DNA of 64,000 bases. Source: Nisaea acidiphila (GTDB lineage: Bacteria > Pseudomonadota > Alphaproteobacteria > Thalassobaculales > Thalassobaculaceae). Positions 1-9,453 of the stretch are shown piece by piece. Numbering within the stretch: position 1 is the first letter of the stretch; every line of letters begins with the position of its first letter. The notes beneath the pieces are model-generated. The model did not search any database. It had not been told where the DNA came from and saw only the letters and a program-made list of their open reading frames with translations. Made by a program: the position numbers and the translations under genes. The stretch spans positions 682,001-746,000 of the forward strand of contig NZ_CP102480.1 in NCBI RefSeq assembly GCF_024662015.1, in the 5' to 3' direction.

Positions 1-1
1 G

Positions 2-1411
2 AATGCGATCATCTGCCTGCGCGAGCCGAGCCTCGGCCCCTGCTTCGGCATGAAGGGCGGCGCCGCCGGCGGCGGCTATGCCCAGGTCGTGCCGATGGAA
101 GACATCAACCTGCATTTCACGGGCGACTTCCACGCCATCGCGGCCGCGAACAACCTTCTCGCGGCAATGATCGACAACCACATCTACTGGGGCAACAAGC
201 TCGGCATCGACGAGCGCCGGGTCTCCTGGAAGCGCTGCCTCGACATGAACGACCGCGCGCTGCGTCAGATCGCCAACTCACTCGGCGGCGTTGCCAACGG
301 GTTCCCGCGCGAGGACGGCTTCGACATCGTCGTCGCCTCCGAGGTGATGGCGATCTTCTGTCTCTCGACCGACCTCGAGGATATGAAGCGCCGTCTCGGC
401 AATATCATCGTCGCCTATACCCGCGAGCGTAAGCCGGTTTATGCCCGCGAGATCGACGCCAACGGCGCGATGACCGTGCTGCTGCGCGACGCGCTGGCGC
501 CGAACCTGGTTCAGACGCTGGAGAACAACCCGGCCTTCATCCATGGCGGCCCGTTCGCGAACATCGCGCATGGCTGCAACTCGGTGATGGCGACCAAGAC
601 CGCCCTCAAGCTCGGCGACTATGTCGTGACCGAGGCCGGCTTCGGTGCGGATCTCGGCGCCGAGAAGTTCTTCGACATCAAGTGCCGCAAGGCGGGCCTG
701 AAGCCGGCCGCCGCGGTGATCGTCGGTACCGTCCGCGCGCTGAAGATGCATGGCGGCGTCTCCAAGGACGATCTCGGCACGGAGAATATCGCCGCGGTCG
801 TCAAAGGCACCTCGAACATCAAGCGCCACGTGGTGAACACCAAGAAGTTCGGCGTCCCGGTCGTGGTCGCGCTGAATCGCTTCATCACCGACACCGACGC
901 CGAGGTTGAGGCGATCCGCAAGGAACTGGCCTCCGAGGGCGTCGAGGCGATCGTCTGCACCCACTGGGCCGACGGTTCCGCCGGCACCGAGGCGCTCGCG
1001 AACAAGGTCGTCGAGCTGGTCGAGGGCGGCAGCGCCGACTTCAAGCCGCTCTATGACGAGAATCTCGGCCTGCTGCAGAAGGTCGAGGCCATCGCCAAGA
1101 ACATCTACGATGCGGCGGGCGTCACGGCCGACCAGAAGGTGCTGAACCAGATCAAGGACTTCGAGGCGCTCGGCGCCGGCAAGTTCCCGGTCTGTATCGC
1201 CAAAACCCAGTACAGCTTCTCCACCGACCCGAACGCGAAGGGCGCGCCGAGCGGCCATACCCTTCCGATCCGCGAGGTGCGGCTGTCGAACGGTGCGGAG
1301 TTCATCGTGGCGGTCTGCGGCGACATCATGACCATGCCGGGCCTGCCGCGGGTCCCGGCGGCCGAAAAGATCACCCTGAACGATCAGGACCAGATCGAAG
1401 GTCTCTTCTGA
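2..1411 (+). CDS. fhs: Formate--tetrahydrofolate ligase, 5' end cut by window
   Basis: ATP-dependent ligation of formate to tetrahydrofolate, giving 10-formyl-THF for cytoplasmic one-carbon metabolism. The reading frame is open from base 2, and its first residues ([20 protein letters not shown]) are the strongly conserved FTHFS core that follows the ATP-binding N-terminus. About 469 residues are present against roughly 555-560 in the family, so about 90 residues including the P-loop lie outside the window. [41 protein letters not shown] and the C-terminal IMTMPGLPR motif are all present. It ends 88 bases before a 10-formyl-THF hydrolase-like formyltransferase on the same strand, which supports a shared folate one-carbon role. 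Confidence 0.97.
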   Translation, partial: NAIICLREPSLGPCFGMKGGAAGGGYAQVVPMEDINLHFTGDFHAIAAANNLLAAMIDNHIYWGNKLGIDERRVSWKRCLDMNDRALRQIANSLGGVANGFPREDGFDIVVASEVMAIFCLSTDLEDMKRRLGNIIVAYTRERKPVYAREIDANGAMTVLLRDALAPNLVQTLENNPAFIHGGPFANIAHGCNSVMATKTALKLGDYVVTEAGFGADLGAEKFFDIKCRKAGLKPAAAVIVGTVRALKMHGGVSKDDLGTENIAAVVKGTSNIKRHVVNTKKFGVPVVVALNRFITDTDAEVEAIRKELASEGVEAIVCTHWADGSAGTEALANKVVELVEGGSADFKPLYDENLGLLQKVEAIAKNIYDAAGVTADQKVLNQIKDFEALGAGKFPVCIAKTQYSFSTDPNAKGAPSGHTLPIREVRLSNGAEFIVAVCGDIMTMPGLPRVPAAEKITLNDQDQIEGLF

Positions 1412-1421
1412 TACATCTTGA

Positions 1422-1447
1422 GGAGCGGGGGCGACCGTCCCCGCTCC
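1422..1447 (+). other. Stem-loop between fhs and formyltransferase
   Basis: A perfect 9-bp GC-rich stem (GGAGCGGGG at 1422-1430 and CCCCGCTCC at 1439-1447) lies in the short gap after fhs. No T-run follows, so it is more likely an mRNA processing or 3'-stabilising hairpin, or a weak attenuator, than a strong terminator. Confidence 0.5.
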
Positions 1448-1499
1448 GTCAGTCAAACATACCCGTCCGGAGCGCGCCGGGCGGTGGGGAGGGAGCGAC

Positions 1500-2417
1500 A
1501 TGCGCATTATCCTGAACGGGCAGCAGGCCTTCGGTAAGGCCGCGCTCGAAGCCATTCTGGAAAAAGGCGAGGACGAGGTCGTCGCCGTCTATACCGCACC
1601 GGACAAGGAAGGCCGCCCGGTCGACCCGGTCAAGGAAGCCGCTCTCGAACACGGTCTCGAAGTGCGCCAGCCGGCGGACTATTCGGATCCGGCAGTGATC
1701 GAGGAGCTGAAGAGCTGGAACGCCGATCTGATGATGATGGCCTATGTCATCATCTTCATCCCGGAAGAGGCGCGGAACGTGCCGAAGCACGGCTCGCTCT
1801 GCTTCCACCCGTCCCTCCTGCCGCTGCATCGCGGCCCCTCCTCCATCAACTGGCCGATCATCTGGGGCGCCGAGAAGACCGGCCTTACGATCTTCTATCC
1901 GGATGACGGGCTCGACGAGGGCGATATCTGCGTCCAGAAGGAAGTCGAGATCACTCCGGACGACACGCTCGGCTCGGTCTATTTCGACAAGATCTTCCCG
2001 CTCGGCATCGAGGCGGTGCTTGAGAGCATCGACCTGATCCGCGCCGGCAACCCGCCGCACACCCCGCAGGACGAGTCCAAGGCGACCTACGAAGGCTGGT
2101 GCCGCAAGGCGGACGGCCAGATCGACTGGAACCGCAGCCAGGTTGAAGTCTACAACCAGATCCGCGGCTGCAACCCGCAGCCGGGCGCCTGGACCACGCT
2201 GGACGGCAAGGAGCTGCAGATCTTCGACAGCCAGCCCGCCGAGGGCGCCGGCCGCACCGGCCGGATCTGCGCCATCACCGATGACGGTTTCGTCGTCAAT
2301 GCGGGCCGCGGGGGCATCCTCGTCCAGCGCGTGCGCTACGACGGCGGCAAGAAGGTCTCGGCCAAGGAATTCGCCGCCGAGATGGACCTCAAGGTCGGCT
2401 CCAAGCTCGGCACCTGA
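1500..2417 (+). CDS. 10-formyl-THF hydrolase-like formyltransferase
   Basis: A 305-residue formyltransferase that resembles the N-terminal hydrolase domain of 10-formyl-THF dehydrogenase more than methionyl-tRNA formyltransferase. FHPSLLPLHRGPSSINW at about 102-118 holds the catalytic His (H103). DDGLDEGD at 135-142 holds the catalytic Asp (D139). TYEGWCRKADGQIDW and PGAWT mark the C-terminal OB-like domain. There is no aldehyde dehydrogenase domain. A GGGAGG ribosome site lies just before ATG 1500. Following fhs, it could hydrolyse 10-formyl-THF to formate and THF, or transfer the formyl group to an unknown acceptor. The family call is firm, the reaction is inferred. Confidence 0.85.
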   Translation: MRIILNGQQAFGKAALEAILEKGEDEVVAVYTAPDKEGRPVDPVKEAALEHGLEVRQPADYSDPAVIEELKSWNADLMMMAYVIIFIPEEARNVPKHGSLCFHPSLLPLHRGPSSINWPIIWGAEKTGLTIFYPDDGLDEGDICVQKEVEITPDDTLGSVYFDKIFPLGIEAVLESIDLIRAGNPPHTPQDESKATYEGWCRKADGQIDWNRSQVEVYNQIRGCNPQPGAWTTLDGKELQIFDSQPAEGAGRTGRICAITDDGFVVNAGRGGILVQRVRYDGGKKVSAKEFAAEMDLKVGSKLGT

Positions 2418-2468
2418 CACCCTGATCTACCCCCCGGGCCACTTACCAGCCGGCCCGGAGATCCCTCT

Positions 2469-2497
2469 GGCCCCGCTACGGCGGGGCCTTTTCTTTT
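2469..2497 (+). terminator. Rho-independent terminator after the formyltransferase
   Basis: GGCCCCGC and GCGGGGCC (2469-2476 and 2481-2488) form an 8-bp stem around a TACG loop, followed by a T-rich run (2489-2497). It separates the formyltransferase from the convergent gamma-glutamyltransferase gene. Confidence 0.85.
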
Positions 2498-2525
2498 GTG
2501 GATCGCGATCCGCGGGAAAGCGATC

Positions 2526-4223
2526 TCAGAAGACCAGCGCCTGCCCGTCCCGGCGCGGATCGGAGGCGGCGAGGTAGCTGCCGAACGCGCCGACCTGGAT
2601 CGCCCCGGCGCTGGCGCCGCCACCCCAGGGACCGACCGCGCGCACCGGCTGCCCGCGCGCCCCAAGGTCGGCGAGGACATCCTCCCCGAACCGGGACTCA
2701 GCGGTCATGTCGTCCTTGTTCTCGTGCGGATATTTGGAGCTCATGCCCGCCTGCATATGGGTCCAGCGCGGCGCGTGGATCGCCTCCGTCACCGAGAGCC
2801 CGTGATCGTAGATCGCCGAGATCAGCTGCATGTTCACCTGGACCTGCATGTCGGCCCCGGGCGTGCCGCAACAGAGGTTGAGGGCGCCGCCCTCTTCCGC
2901 CGGTCCGTCGAAGACCATGACCGGGTTCATCGTATGTCGAACACGCTTGCCGGGCGTCAGGAGGTCTGGATGACCGGCATCGAGATGCCAGTAATTCATC
3001 CGGTTGTTCAGCAGCATTCCGGTTCCCGGACACACCACCTGCGAGCCGAAATGCCCGGAGAGGCTTTGCAGTCCGTCCACCGCATTGCCCCAGCGGTCGA
3101 CGACGCAGTAATGCGTGGTTTCGGAACGCGTCTCTCGCAGCCCGCCTCCCGGCGCACCGGCGGATCGGGGCGCTGCGCCCTGAAACGCCCAAGGATCGCC
3201 TGCGGCGACCTTCCCGGCTGCGCGTTCGGGGTCGATCAGCCTGCCCCGCTCGGCCGCATACTCCTTCGACAGCAGTCCCTCGATCGGCACATCGACGAAA
3301 TCGGGATCGCCGAGATAGGCCTCGCGGTCGGCGAACGCGAGTTTCTTCGCCTCCGCCATGACGTGGATCGCCTCCGCCGAATGGAGACCGAGCGCGGCCA
3401 TGTCGAAATGCTCGATCAGATTCAGTTCCTGCAGCAGAACATGGCCGGACGAGTTCGGCGGCGCTTCGTAGACCGTTCTCCCGCGGTAGGTCGTCGATAT
3501 CGGCTCCTGCCATTGCATCCGGAACGCCGTGAAATCCTCCTTCGTCAGGAGGCCGCCGGCCTGCTCCGAAAAGGCGACGATGCCATCTGCCAGCGGCCCT
3601 TCGTAGAAGACGTCCCGTCCGTGCTCTGCGATCAGCCTGTAGGTCTTCGCGAGATCCGGATTGCGCCGAATCTGCCCCGGCTGCAGGGGCACGCCGTCCG
3701 GAGCGAAGATCGCCGCCGATGCAGGAAAGCTGTGAAGAAGATCATGGGACGCCGCGAGGCGGCACTGGAAATGGCTTTGCGGAACGCCCTCGAGGCAAAG
3801 TTCGATGGCGGGCTGGATGCAGTCGGCGAGCGGCAGGCGCCCATGACGGTCGTGCGCCGCGAGGAGCGCATCGCAGACGCCGGGCACGGAAACGGAGAGG
3901 ATGCCGCTATCGACGATCCCGCCGGCGAAGCGTTCCGGCGTCGCGCCGAGCGGCGCGGTCCCGGTGCCGTTGGCGATCGAAACCGACCTCTCCTCCTTCA
4001 TATGGACCATGAGGAAACCGTCGGACGCGATGCCGGAGCCCTGCGGTTCCGTGACACCGAGCGCAAAGCCGATCGCGACCGCCGCGTCGACCGCATTGCC
4101 ACCATTCGTCAGGATCCGCATCCCCGCAAGAGAGGAGAGCGGATGGTTAGTCACCACCGCGCCCTGCGCGCCCATCCGCACCTGTTCCCAGGCCGCTGCA
4201 TTGATCCCGGCCGGTGTTTCCAT
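2526..4223 (-). CDS. Gamma-glutamyltransferase family Ntn-hydrolase
   Basis: A member of the gamma-glutamyltransferase/cephalosporin acylase family, which self-cleaves into two subunits and uses the new N-terminal Thr as nucleophile. The 565-residue protein carries SETTHYCVVD, with the predicted nucleophile at T369. N-terminal conserved stretches are TNHPLSSLAGMRILTNGGNAVDAAVA and APPNSSG. The GTPGADMQVQVNMQ and GPWGGGASAGAIQ regions are typical of the small subunit. ATG 4223 has an AGAGGA site about 7 bases upstream. No signal peptide is visible, whereas classical Ggt is periplasmic. The physiological substrate (glutathione, another gamma-glutamyl compound or an acyl substrate) cannot be told from sequence. 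Confidence 0.9.
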   Translation of the reverse strand: METPAGINAAAWEQVRMGAQGAVVTNHPLSSLAGMRILTNGGNAVDAAVAIGFALGVTEPQGSGIASDGFLMVHMKEERSVSIANGTGTAPLGATPERFAGGIVDSGILSVSVPGVCDALLAAHDRHGRLPLADCIQPAIELCLEGVPQSHFQCRLAASHDLLHSFPASAAIFAPDGVPLQPGQIRRNPDLAKTYRLIAEHGRDVFYEGPLADGIVAFSEQAGGLLTKEDFTAFRMQWQEPISTTYRGRTVYEAPPNSSGHVLLQELNLIEHFDMAALGLHSAEAIHVMAEAKKLAFADREAYLGDPDFVDVPIEGLLSKEYAAERGRLIDPERAAGKVAAGDPWAFQGAAPRSAGAPGGGLRETRSETTHYCVVDRWGNAVDGLQSLSGHFGSQVVCPGTGMLLNNRMNYWHLDAGHPDLLTPGKRVRHTMNPVMVFDGPAEEGGALNLCCGTPGADMQVQVNMQLISAIYDHGLSVTEAIHAPRWTHMQAGMSSKYPHENKDDMTAESRFGEDVLADLGARGQPVRAVGPWGGGASAGAIQVGAFGSYLAASDPRRDGQALVF

Positions 4224-4441
4224 TGCGCGATCCTCTCGCCTGCAAGACTGCTATCGGATTTACCTATACCTTCCGGCACGCTCTCTTAATCGAGCGGAAT
4301 GCGAACGAGTTCGGTCGAACGGACGAAATACCCTCTTTGTGACGGCTTGCGGCAACAGCCGCTTTCCTCCAGCGCTCGGAAGCCTGTAAATATAGTCCCT
4401 TCCGTACTCCCTCCCGGCTATTCAGGCGGAGACATTCAGAT

Positions 4442-5071
4442 ATGACCGGCCCCGATACAGCGCTGATCCTCATCGACATCCAGAACGATTTTTGTCCCGG
4501 CGGCGCGCTCGCCGTTGCGGACGGCGATGCCGTCGTCCCGGTAGCGAATGCGCTGATCGACAAGTTCGAGACAATCGTGCTGACCCAGGACTGGCATCCG
4601 GCGGACCATTCCTCCTTTGCCTCGAACCATCCGGGCAAGGATGCCTTTTCCCTGATAGAGATGCCCTATGGCCCGCAGGTCCTCTGGCCGCCCCATTGCA
4701 TTCAGGGCTCGGAGGGCGCCGCCTTCCATAAGGACCTCGTCACCGACAAGGCGAACCTGATTGTCCGCAAGGGCTTCCGCAGCGCAATCGACTCATACTC
4801 GGCCTTCTTCGAGAACGATCATGAGACGACCACGGGTCTCGCGGGTTATCTGAAGGATCGCGGGATCAGCAAACTCGTCATGACCGGTCTTGCGACCGAT
4901 TTCTGCGTCCGCTTTTCTGCCGTCGACGCGGCGAAACTCGGCTTTTCCGTCACCCTCGCCGAGGACGGCTGCCGCGCGATAGATCTCGACGGCTCTCTCG
5001 ACGCTGCGAAGGCGGCGATGCGCGAGGCCGGCGTCACTCTGACCACCAGTGGCAACCTGACGTTCGGCTGA
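4442..5071 (+). CDS. pncA: Nicotinamidase (isochorismatase-like hydrolase)
   Basis: Hydrolyses nicotinamide to nicotinate and ammonia in NAD salvage, in the cytoplasm. The 209-residue protein shows the catalytic triad D12 (in IDIQNDFCPGGAL), K110 (in VRKGF) and C155 (in ATDFCV). The metal ligands are D50 and H52 (QDWHPADH) and H85 (PPHCIQ). The length fits bacterial PncA (about 210). Its TGA overlaps the ATG of the next gene by one base, so the downstream amidotransferase-like frame was probably translationally coupled. Confidence 0.94.
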   Translation: MTGPDTALILIDIQNDFCPGGALAVADGDAVVPVANALIDKFETIVLTQDWHPADHSSFASNHPGKDAFSLIEMPYGPQVLWPPHCIQGSEGAAFHKDLVTDKANLIVRKGFRSAIDSYSAFFENDHETTTGLAGYLKDRGISKLVMTGLATDFCVRFSAVDAAKLGFSVTLAEDGCRAIDLDGSLDAAKAAMREAGVTLTTSGNLTFG

Positions 5072-5784
5072 TGCGCGTCCTCATCGTCGAAAATGTCGCC
5101 GGCACCGACATCGGCCGTATGGGCAAGACCCTTGCGCGGCGGAATGTCGAATTGGATATCCGCCAGGCCTTTGACGGTGCGACCCTGCCTGCCACGCCGA
5201 ACGGGCATGACGCGCTGATCGTACTCGGCGGCCCACAGGACGCGCTGGACGATGCAGGCTCGCTCTGGTTCCCGGAGCTTCTGGAACTGATGCGCACCTT
5301 CGACCGTGCGCGCCGTCCGGTGCTCGGGATCTGCCTCGGTTCCCAGCTCCTCGCCCGTGCCCATGGCGGCCGAAACATCCTGGCCCAGCCGCTCGAGTTC
5401 GGTTACGAGCCGATCACGCCGAGTGTGGCAGGGCGCGACGATCCGCTGATGTCCCTGCTTGACCCCGGGGTGCCGATCTTCCAGTGGCATTCGGACACGT
5501 TCGAGTTGCCGCCCGGCGCCACTCTGCTCGCTACCGGCAATAACTAGGAGAACCAGGCCTTCCGCGTCGGCGCCGTCAGCTATGGCACGCAGTTCCATTT
5601 CGAAGTCGACCGGGAGCTCGCCGAGCGCTGGAGCTCCGCCGTGCCCGATTATCTCGACGAGTGCGTTCCGGACTGGCGCACCTCCCTCCCTGCAATGCTG
5701 GAGCGCCATGAGCCGGATGCCCTCGCATTCTGCGACCGGTTCACCGACCGTTGGATCGACCTCGTCGCCACTGAGCGCTCTTGA
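5071..5784 (+). pseudogene. Class I glutamine amidotransferase interrupted by an in-frame amber codon
   Basis: A GMP-synthase-like class I glutamine amidotransferase, 237 codons if read through. The nucleophile C88 lies in LGICLGSQLLA. An in-frame TAG at 5545-5547 (codon 159) follows ATGNN. The same frame then continues without a break through ENQAFRVGAVSYGTQFHFE to a natural TGA at 5782-5784, and this part contains the other two triad residues (H176 and E178). The truncated 158-residue product would lack His and Glu and should be inactive. A single base change (for example TAC to TAG) explains it: recent nonsense mutation, sequencing error or programmed read-through. It overlaps pncA by one base. 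Confidence 0.85.
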
Positions 5785-5839
5785 CCCCCCGTCCGGGCTT
5801 CGCGAAGCTCTCTTGAAACGGGAGAAGGTTTGCAGACGG

Positions 5840-6580
5840 ATGGAACGGTTCGATCTGAAGGACAAAATCGTGCTGGTTGCAGGCGCCAGTTCCGGCATCG
5901 GAGCGGCAACGGTGGAGCGCTTGCTTGCCGAAGGCGCACGGGTGATCGCCGCGGCCCGGCGGATGGACCGCCTGCAAGCGCTTGCGAAGGACCGGCCAGG
6001 CCATTGCCTGCCCCTTCAGCTCGACGTCGCCGATCCGGACTCGACCTCCTCGATGGTCGAGCGCATGCCCGAAGGTTGGCGCAATATCCACGGTGCCGTG
6101 GTCTGCGCGGGTCACGATGTCGGCGGGAGGGCACGCTTCGATCAGGCGGATGCGGAAACCTGGGCGAATATCATCGAAACGAACGTGAACGGCACGATCC
6201 GTGTCTGCCGCGCGGTGATCGACCGAATGACGGCCCGCGGCACCGGCCATATCGTTACTCTCGGCTCGGTTTCCGGACTGATCACCTATCCAGGCGGCAG
6301 CATCTACAGCGCCTCAAAACATGCCGTGCGCGCCTTCACGGACGGGTTGCGCAAGGACTACGGCGATAGCGACATCCGGGTAACGGAGATCCTCCCGGGC
6401 CTGACCCGCACGGAGTTCGCGGAGAGCCGCTGGGGCGATGGCAGCAAGGCCGAAGCCTTCTACGACAAGGCGCCAGGCCTGCTGGAGCCCGAGGATATCG
6501 CAAGCGCGATTCTCTACGCGATGACGGCACCGGAAAGCGTGAACGTCTCGCAAATCGTCGTTCATCCGACGCGGGTCTGA
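5840..6580 (+). CDS. Short-chain dehydrogenase/reductase, YdfG-like
   Basis: NAD(P)-dependent classical SDR of 246 residues. It has a Rossmann motif AGASSGIG (14-21), LDVAD (61-65), NAG-equivalent CAG (89-91), catalytic S143, and YSASK with Y156 and K160. The end of the protein (DIRVTEILPGLTRTEF and PESVNVSQIVVHPT) resembles E. coli YdfG, an NADP-dependent 3-hydroxy acid/serine dehydrogenase, so a hydroxy-acid substrate is likely but unproven. ATG 5840 is preferred because it starts just before the fold and has GGGAGAAGG 12 bases upstream. The open frame extends further 5' only as an out-of-frame shadow of the amidotransferase. Confidence 0.9.
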   Translation: MERFDLKDKIVLVAGASSGIGAATVERLLAEGARVIAAARRMDRLQALAKDRPGHCLPLQLDVADPDSTSSMVERMPEGWRNIHGAVVCAGHDVGGRARFDQADAETWANIIETNVNGTIRVCRAVIDRMTARGTGHIVTLGSVSGLITYPGGSIYSASKHAVRAFTDGLRKDYGDSDIRVTEILPGLTRTEFAESRWGDGSKAEAFYDKAPGLLEPEDIASAILYAMTAPESVNVSQIVVHPTRV

Positions 6581-6593
6581 TCACACAGAAACA

Positions 6594-6620
6594 AACCGCC
6601 GGACCAAAGGCCCGGCGGTT
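6594..6620. terminator. Bidirectional terminator between the SDR and BCCT genes
   Basis: AACCGCCGG and CCGGCGGTT form a 9-bp perfect stem between two convergent genes. The only flanking T-rich signal is the AACAAA-type tract on the left for the minus strand, so it is a moderate terminator for both. Confidence 0.65.
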
Positions 6621-6640
6621 GCCGTTAATATCGCAAAAGC

Positions 6641-8257
6641 TTACTTCGCCTTCGGCTCGCTCATCAGCCCCTTGACCAGCGATACACAGCCGAGCAGCAG
6701 CACGACCGCGAAAGGCAGACCGGTCGAGACCGAGGCCGCCTGCAGGGCCCCGAGCCCGCCGCCGAGCAGCAGCGCGATCGCAACCATGCCCTCGAAGGTG
6801 GCCCAGAAGACCCGCTGCGGGACCGGAGCGTCGACCTTGCCGCCGGCGGTGATGGTGTCGATCACCAGAGAGCCGGAGTCGGACGAGGTCACGAAGAACA
6901 CGATCACCAGCACGATCCCGATGAAGGAGGTGATCCCGGCGAGCGGCAGTTGCTCCAGCATCGTGAAGAGCTTCAACTCCAGCTGCGCGTCCGCGACCGC
7001 CTGGTAGCCGCCCTCCAACAGGGAAACTGCGGTGCCACCGAAAGCCGTCATCCAGAGCACGGAGACGACAGACGGAATGATCAGCACGCAGAACAGGAAC
7101 TCGCGCACGGTCCGGCCGCGGCTGACGCGGGCGATGAACATACCGACGAACGGCGACCAGGAGATCCACCATGCCCAGTAGAACGAGGTCCAGCCCTGGG
7201 AGAAGTTCGCATCGTCCCGCCCGAACGGATTCGAGAGCGCGGGCAGATATTCGAGGTAGGCGCCAAGATTGCTGAAGAAGCCGGTCGCGATCGCAAGTGT
7301 CGGACCGAAGACGATCACAAAGCCGAGCAGCAGGATCGCCAGGATCATGTTGATCTCGGAGAGCCGCTTCACCCCGGCCTCAAGACCCGCGCAAACCGAG
7401 ATCAGGGCAATGCCCGTGATCGCGCTGATCAGGACGACCTTGGAGGTGTTGTCCGCCGGGATGCCGAAGAGGAATTTGAGGCCCGCGTTGGCCTGTTCCG
7501 CGCCGATACCGAGCGAGGTGGCGAGACCGAAAAGGGTCGCAAAGACAGCGAGCGTGTCGATGACATGCCCGGTCCAGCCCCAGACCCGCTCGCCGAAGAT
7601 CGGATAGAAGATCGAGCGGATGCTCAGCGGCAGCCCCTTGTTATAGGCGAAGAGGGCCAGCGCCAGTGCAACCACGGCATAGATCGCCCAGGGATGCAGG
7701 CCCCAATGGAAGATCGTCGCCGCCATGCCGAGGCGTTTCGCTTCCGCCGCATCTCCGGCGGCACCGGCAAGCGGCGCCCAACTGTCCGGCGCGCCCGCCC
7801 CCTCGGCGATAGACGAGGAGAAATGCGAGATCGGCTCAGAAACACCGTAGAACATCAGACCGATGCCCATGCCGGCGGCGAACAGCATCGCGAACCACCC
7901 GGGATAGGAATAGTCGGGTGTCGCCTCGGTCCCGCCGAGCCGGATCTTGCCAAGCGGCGAGACGATCAGCGCCAGCGTCAGCAGGACGAAGACGTTGCCG
8001 GCAAGCAGGAAGAACCAGTCGAAGCCGGAGGTCAGCGTCGGCCGGAGCCACCCGAAAAACGCGCCGGCCTGTTCCGGCAAGGCCAGCGTGTAAAACACCA
8101 TCAGGATGATGGAACCGGCCGAGATCGCGAAGACCGGATTGTGGATGTCCATCCCGAAAGGACCGACTTGCGGCTGAATGTTGTGCTGGCCGATTTCGTA
8201 ATCTGTATCGATGACATTCGCATCCCCGTCCGGGGTGCGGTCAGCTACGTCCGTCAT
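6641..8257 (-). CDS. BCCT family betaine/choline/carnitine transporter
   Basis: Secondary transporter of quaternary ammonium compounds (betaine, choline, carnitine, DMSP) in the inner membrane. It has 538 residues with about 12 hydrophobic segments. The BCCT signature WTSFYWAWWISWSPFVG followed by MFIARVSRGRTVREF is intact, and GLHPWAIYAVVALALALF and FFVTSSDSGSLV are also typical. ATG 8257 is chosen because GGGGGAGG lies about 5 bases upstream; the longer open frame has no such site. A LysR gene lies upstream on the same strand and may control it. The exact substrate cannot be read from the sequence. Confidence 0.93.
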   Translation of the reverse strand: MTDVADRTPDGDANVIDTDYEIGQHNIQPQVGPFGMDIHNPVFAISAGSIILMVFYTLALPEQAGAFFGWLRPTLTSGFDWFFLLAGNVFVLLTLALIVSPLGKIRLGGTEATPDYSYPGWFAMLFAAGMGIGLMFYGVSEPISHFSSSIAEGAGAPDSWAPLAGAAGDAAEAKRLGMAATIFHWGLHPWAIYAVVALALALFAYNKGLPLSIRSIFYPIFGERVWGWTGHVIDTLAVFATLFGLATSLGIGAEQANAGLKFLFGIPADNTSKVVLISAITGIALISVCAGLEAGVKRLSEINMILAILLLGFVIVFGPTLAIATGFFSNLGAYLEYLPALSNPFGRDDANFSQGWTSFYWAWWISWSPFVGMFIARVSRGRTVREFLFCVLIIPSVVSVLWMTAFGGTAVSLLEGGYQAVADAQLELKLFTMLEQLPLAGITSFIGIVLVIVFFVTSSDSGSLVIDTITAGGKVDAPVPQRVFWATFEGMVAIALLLGGGLGALQAASVSTGLPFAVVLLLGCVSLVKGLMSEPKAK

Positions 8258-8488
8258 TATGCCTCCCCCGACCCGCCGGCGAACCGGCAGGCCTCTCAGT
8301 GTCATAGCAGGGCCTGGACACGAAGACCGAAACCAGGCCGACACGCGTAGCCTCGCGTGCACGCGTATTAGGAAACGCGACTGCCTCCCAGAATGTTCCC
8401 GGGCAAGAGCGGCCAATGTCCGCTTTGCGACACTTTCTCTAATTCCGACGCCTGATTTACACGCCAATGGCGATTGATCTCGATCAGA

Positions 8489-9430
8489 TCAGGAGGCTGG
8501 GTTCGCGGCGCTTGCGGTCTCCGTCGGGACCGGCTGGGCAAGCTCGGACATTACCCATTCATCAAATGCGGAGATCAGAGGATCGGACGCTTTATCTCGC
8601 GGATAGACCAGGAAGTACCCCGCATCCTCATCAATCCTGACGTCGGAAAGAGGCACCAGCATTCCATTTTTGAGCTCATCAAGGGCAAGCGCGGGCCGAG
8701 CAAGCACGGCGGCTTGGCCCGCGACCGCGACATTCAGGATGGTTGCCGCGTCATAGTAGACGGCCCCGCGCCGGAAGCGCGTCCCCCCGGCACCGGCCGC
8801 GTCGAACCAGGTGCGCCAGAAGATGGTCGTGTCCTCGTGATGCAGCGGCAATTGCGCGATCCGCTCGGGCGATAGCGGCAGATCAGAAAGCGATATCCCC
8901 TCACGCTCAAGCAGGATCGGACTGGCAAGCGGTTGCGCATATCCCGGCATGAGCAGCTTCGTGACCGTGCCCGGCCAATCGCCCCGGCCGAACCGGAACG
9001 CGACATCTACGCCGTCCGTGGTGAAATTCGAGAGCGTGACCGAGTGATGCAGATGCACCTCCACATCCGGCTCAAGTGCCGTGAACCCGGCCAGCCGCGG
9101 CACCAGAAGCTTGTAGGCAACGGACGGGGCGGAGGAGACGGTCAGCACGTGCTGGCTTGCGTCGTCGCAGATCTCCTCAACGGCATCGGAAATAGTGTCG
9201 AGCGCGGCGGAGACCGGCGCCAACAGCCTCCTGCCCGCGTCGGACGGCCGGATACTTCGTCCCGCCCTCTCGAAAAGAGCGAGCCCGAACCACTCTTCGA
9301 GCGCCCTGATCTGGTGACTGACCGCCGCATGGGTGACGTTGAGCTCGTCCGCCGCTTTCGAAACACCGCCAAGCCGAGCCGCGGCCTCGAAGGCGCGTAA
9401 AGCTGTCAGAGGGGGAAGATTTCTCGCCAT
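8489..9430 (-). CDS. LysR-type transcriptional regulator, GcvA-like
   Basis: A 313-residue LysR regulator with an N-terminal winged HTH (about 1-60, LPPLTALRAFEAAARLGG and NVTHAAVSHQIRALEEWFG) and a C-terminal periplasmic-binding-type effector domain (about 90-300). The start and the HTH spacing match the GcvA/AmpR branch. It lies 231 bases upstream of the BCCT gene on the same strand and diverges from a 91-aa gene. No good ribosome site precedes ATG 9430, but a T-N11-A inverted repeat sits right there, suggesting autoregulation. The effector is unknown; a quaternary amine is a guess from the neighbour. Confidence 0.92.
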   Translation of the reverse strand: MARNLPPLTALRAFEAAARLGGVSKAADELNVTHAAVSHQIRALEEWFGLALFERAGRSIRPSDAGRRLLAPVSAALDTISDAVEEICDDASQHVLTVSSAPSVAYKLLVPRLAGFTALEPDVEVHLHHSVTLSNFTTDGVDVAFRFGRGDWPGTVTKLLMPGYAQPLASPILLEREGISLSDLPLSPERIAQLPLHHEDTTIFWRTWFDAAGAGGTRFRRGAVYYDAATILNVAVAGQAAVLARPALALDELKNGMLVPLSDVRIDEDAGYFLVYPRDKASDPLISAFDEWVMSELAQPVPTETASAANPAS

Positions 9431-9432
9431 AA

Positions 9433-9453
9433 TATGTAAATATATCTAACATA
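9433..9453. promoter_or_regulatory. Candidate LysR box (T-N11-A)
   Basis: TATGT (9433-9437) and ACATA (9449-9453) form an inverted repeat with exactly the T-N11-A spacing typical of LysR binding sites. It lies a few bases upstream of the LysR start, in the AT-rich divergent region 9431-9550. Confidence 0.4.

Noticed and set aside
278-1555. Long minus-strand open frame opposite fhs
   Set aside because: No family match, no ribosome site, and it mirrors the third-position GC of fhs. Similar antisense frames at 2496-4289, 12172-13410, 28902-30371, 54320-56251 and 60423-62345 were rejected for the same reason.
5545-5547. Amber codon as pyrrolysine
   Set aside because: Amidotransferases do not use pyrrolysine and no pyl genes are seen; nonsense change or sequence error is simpler.
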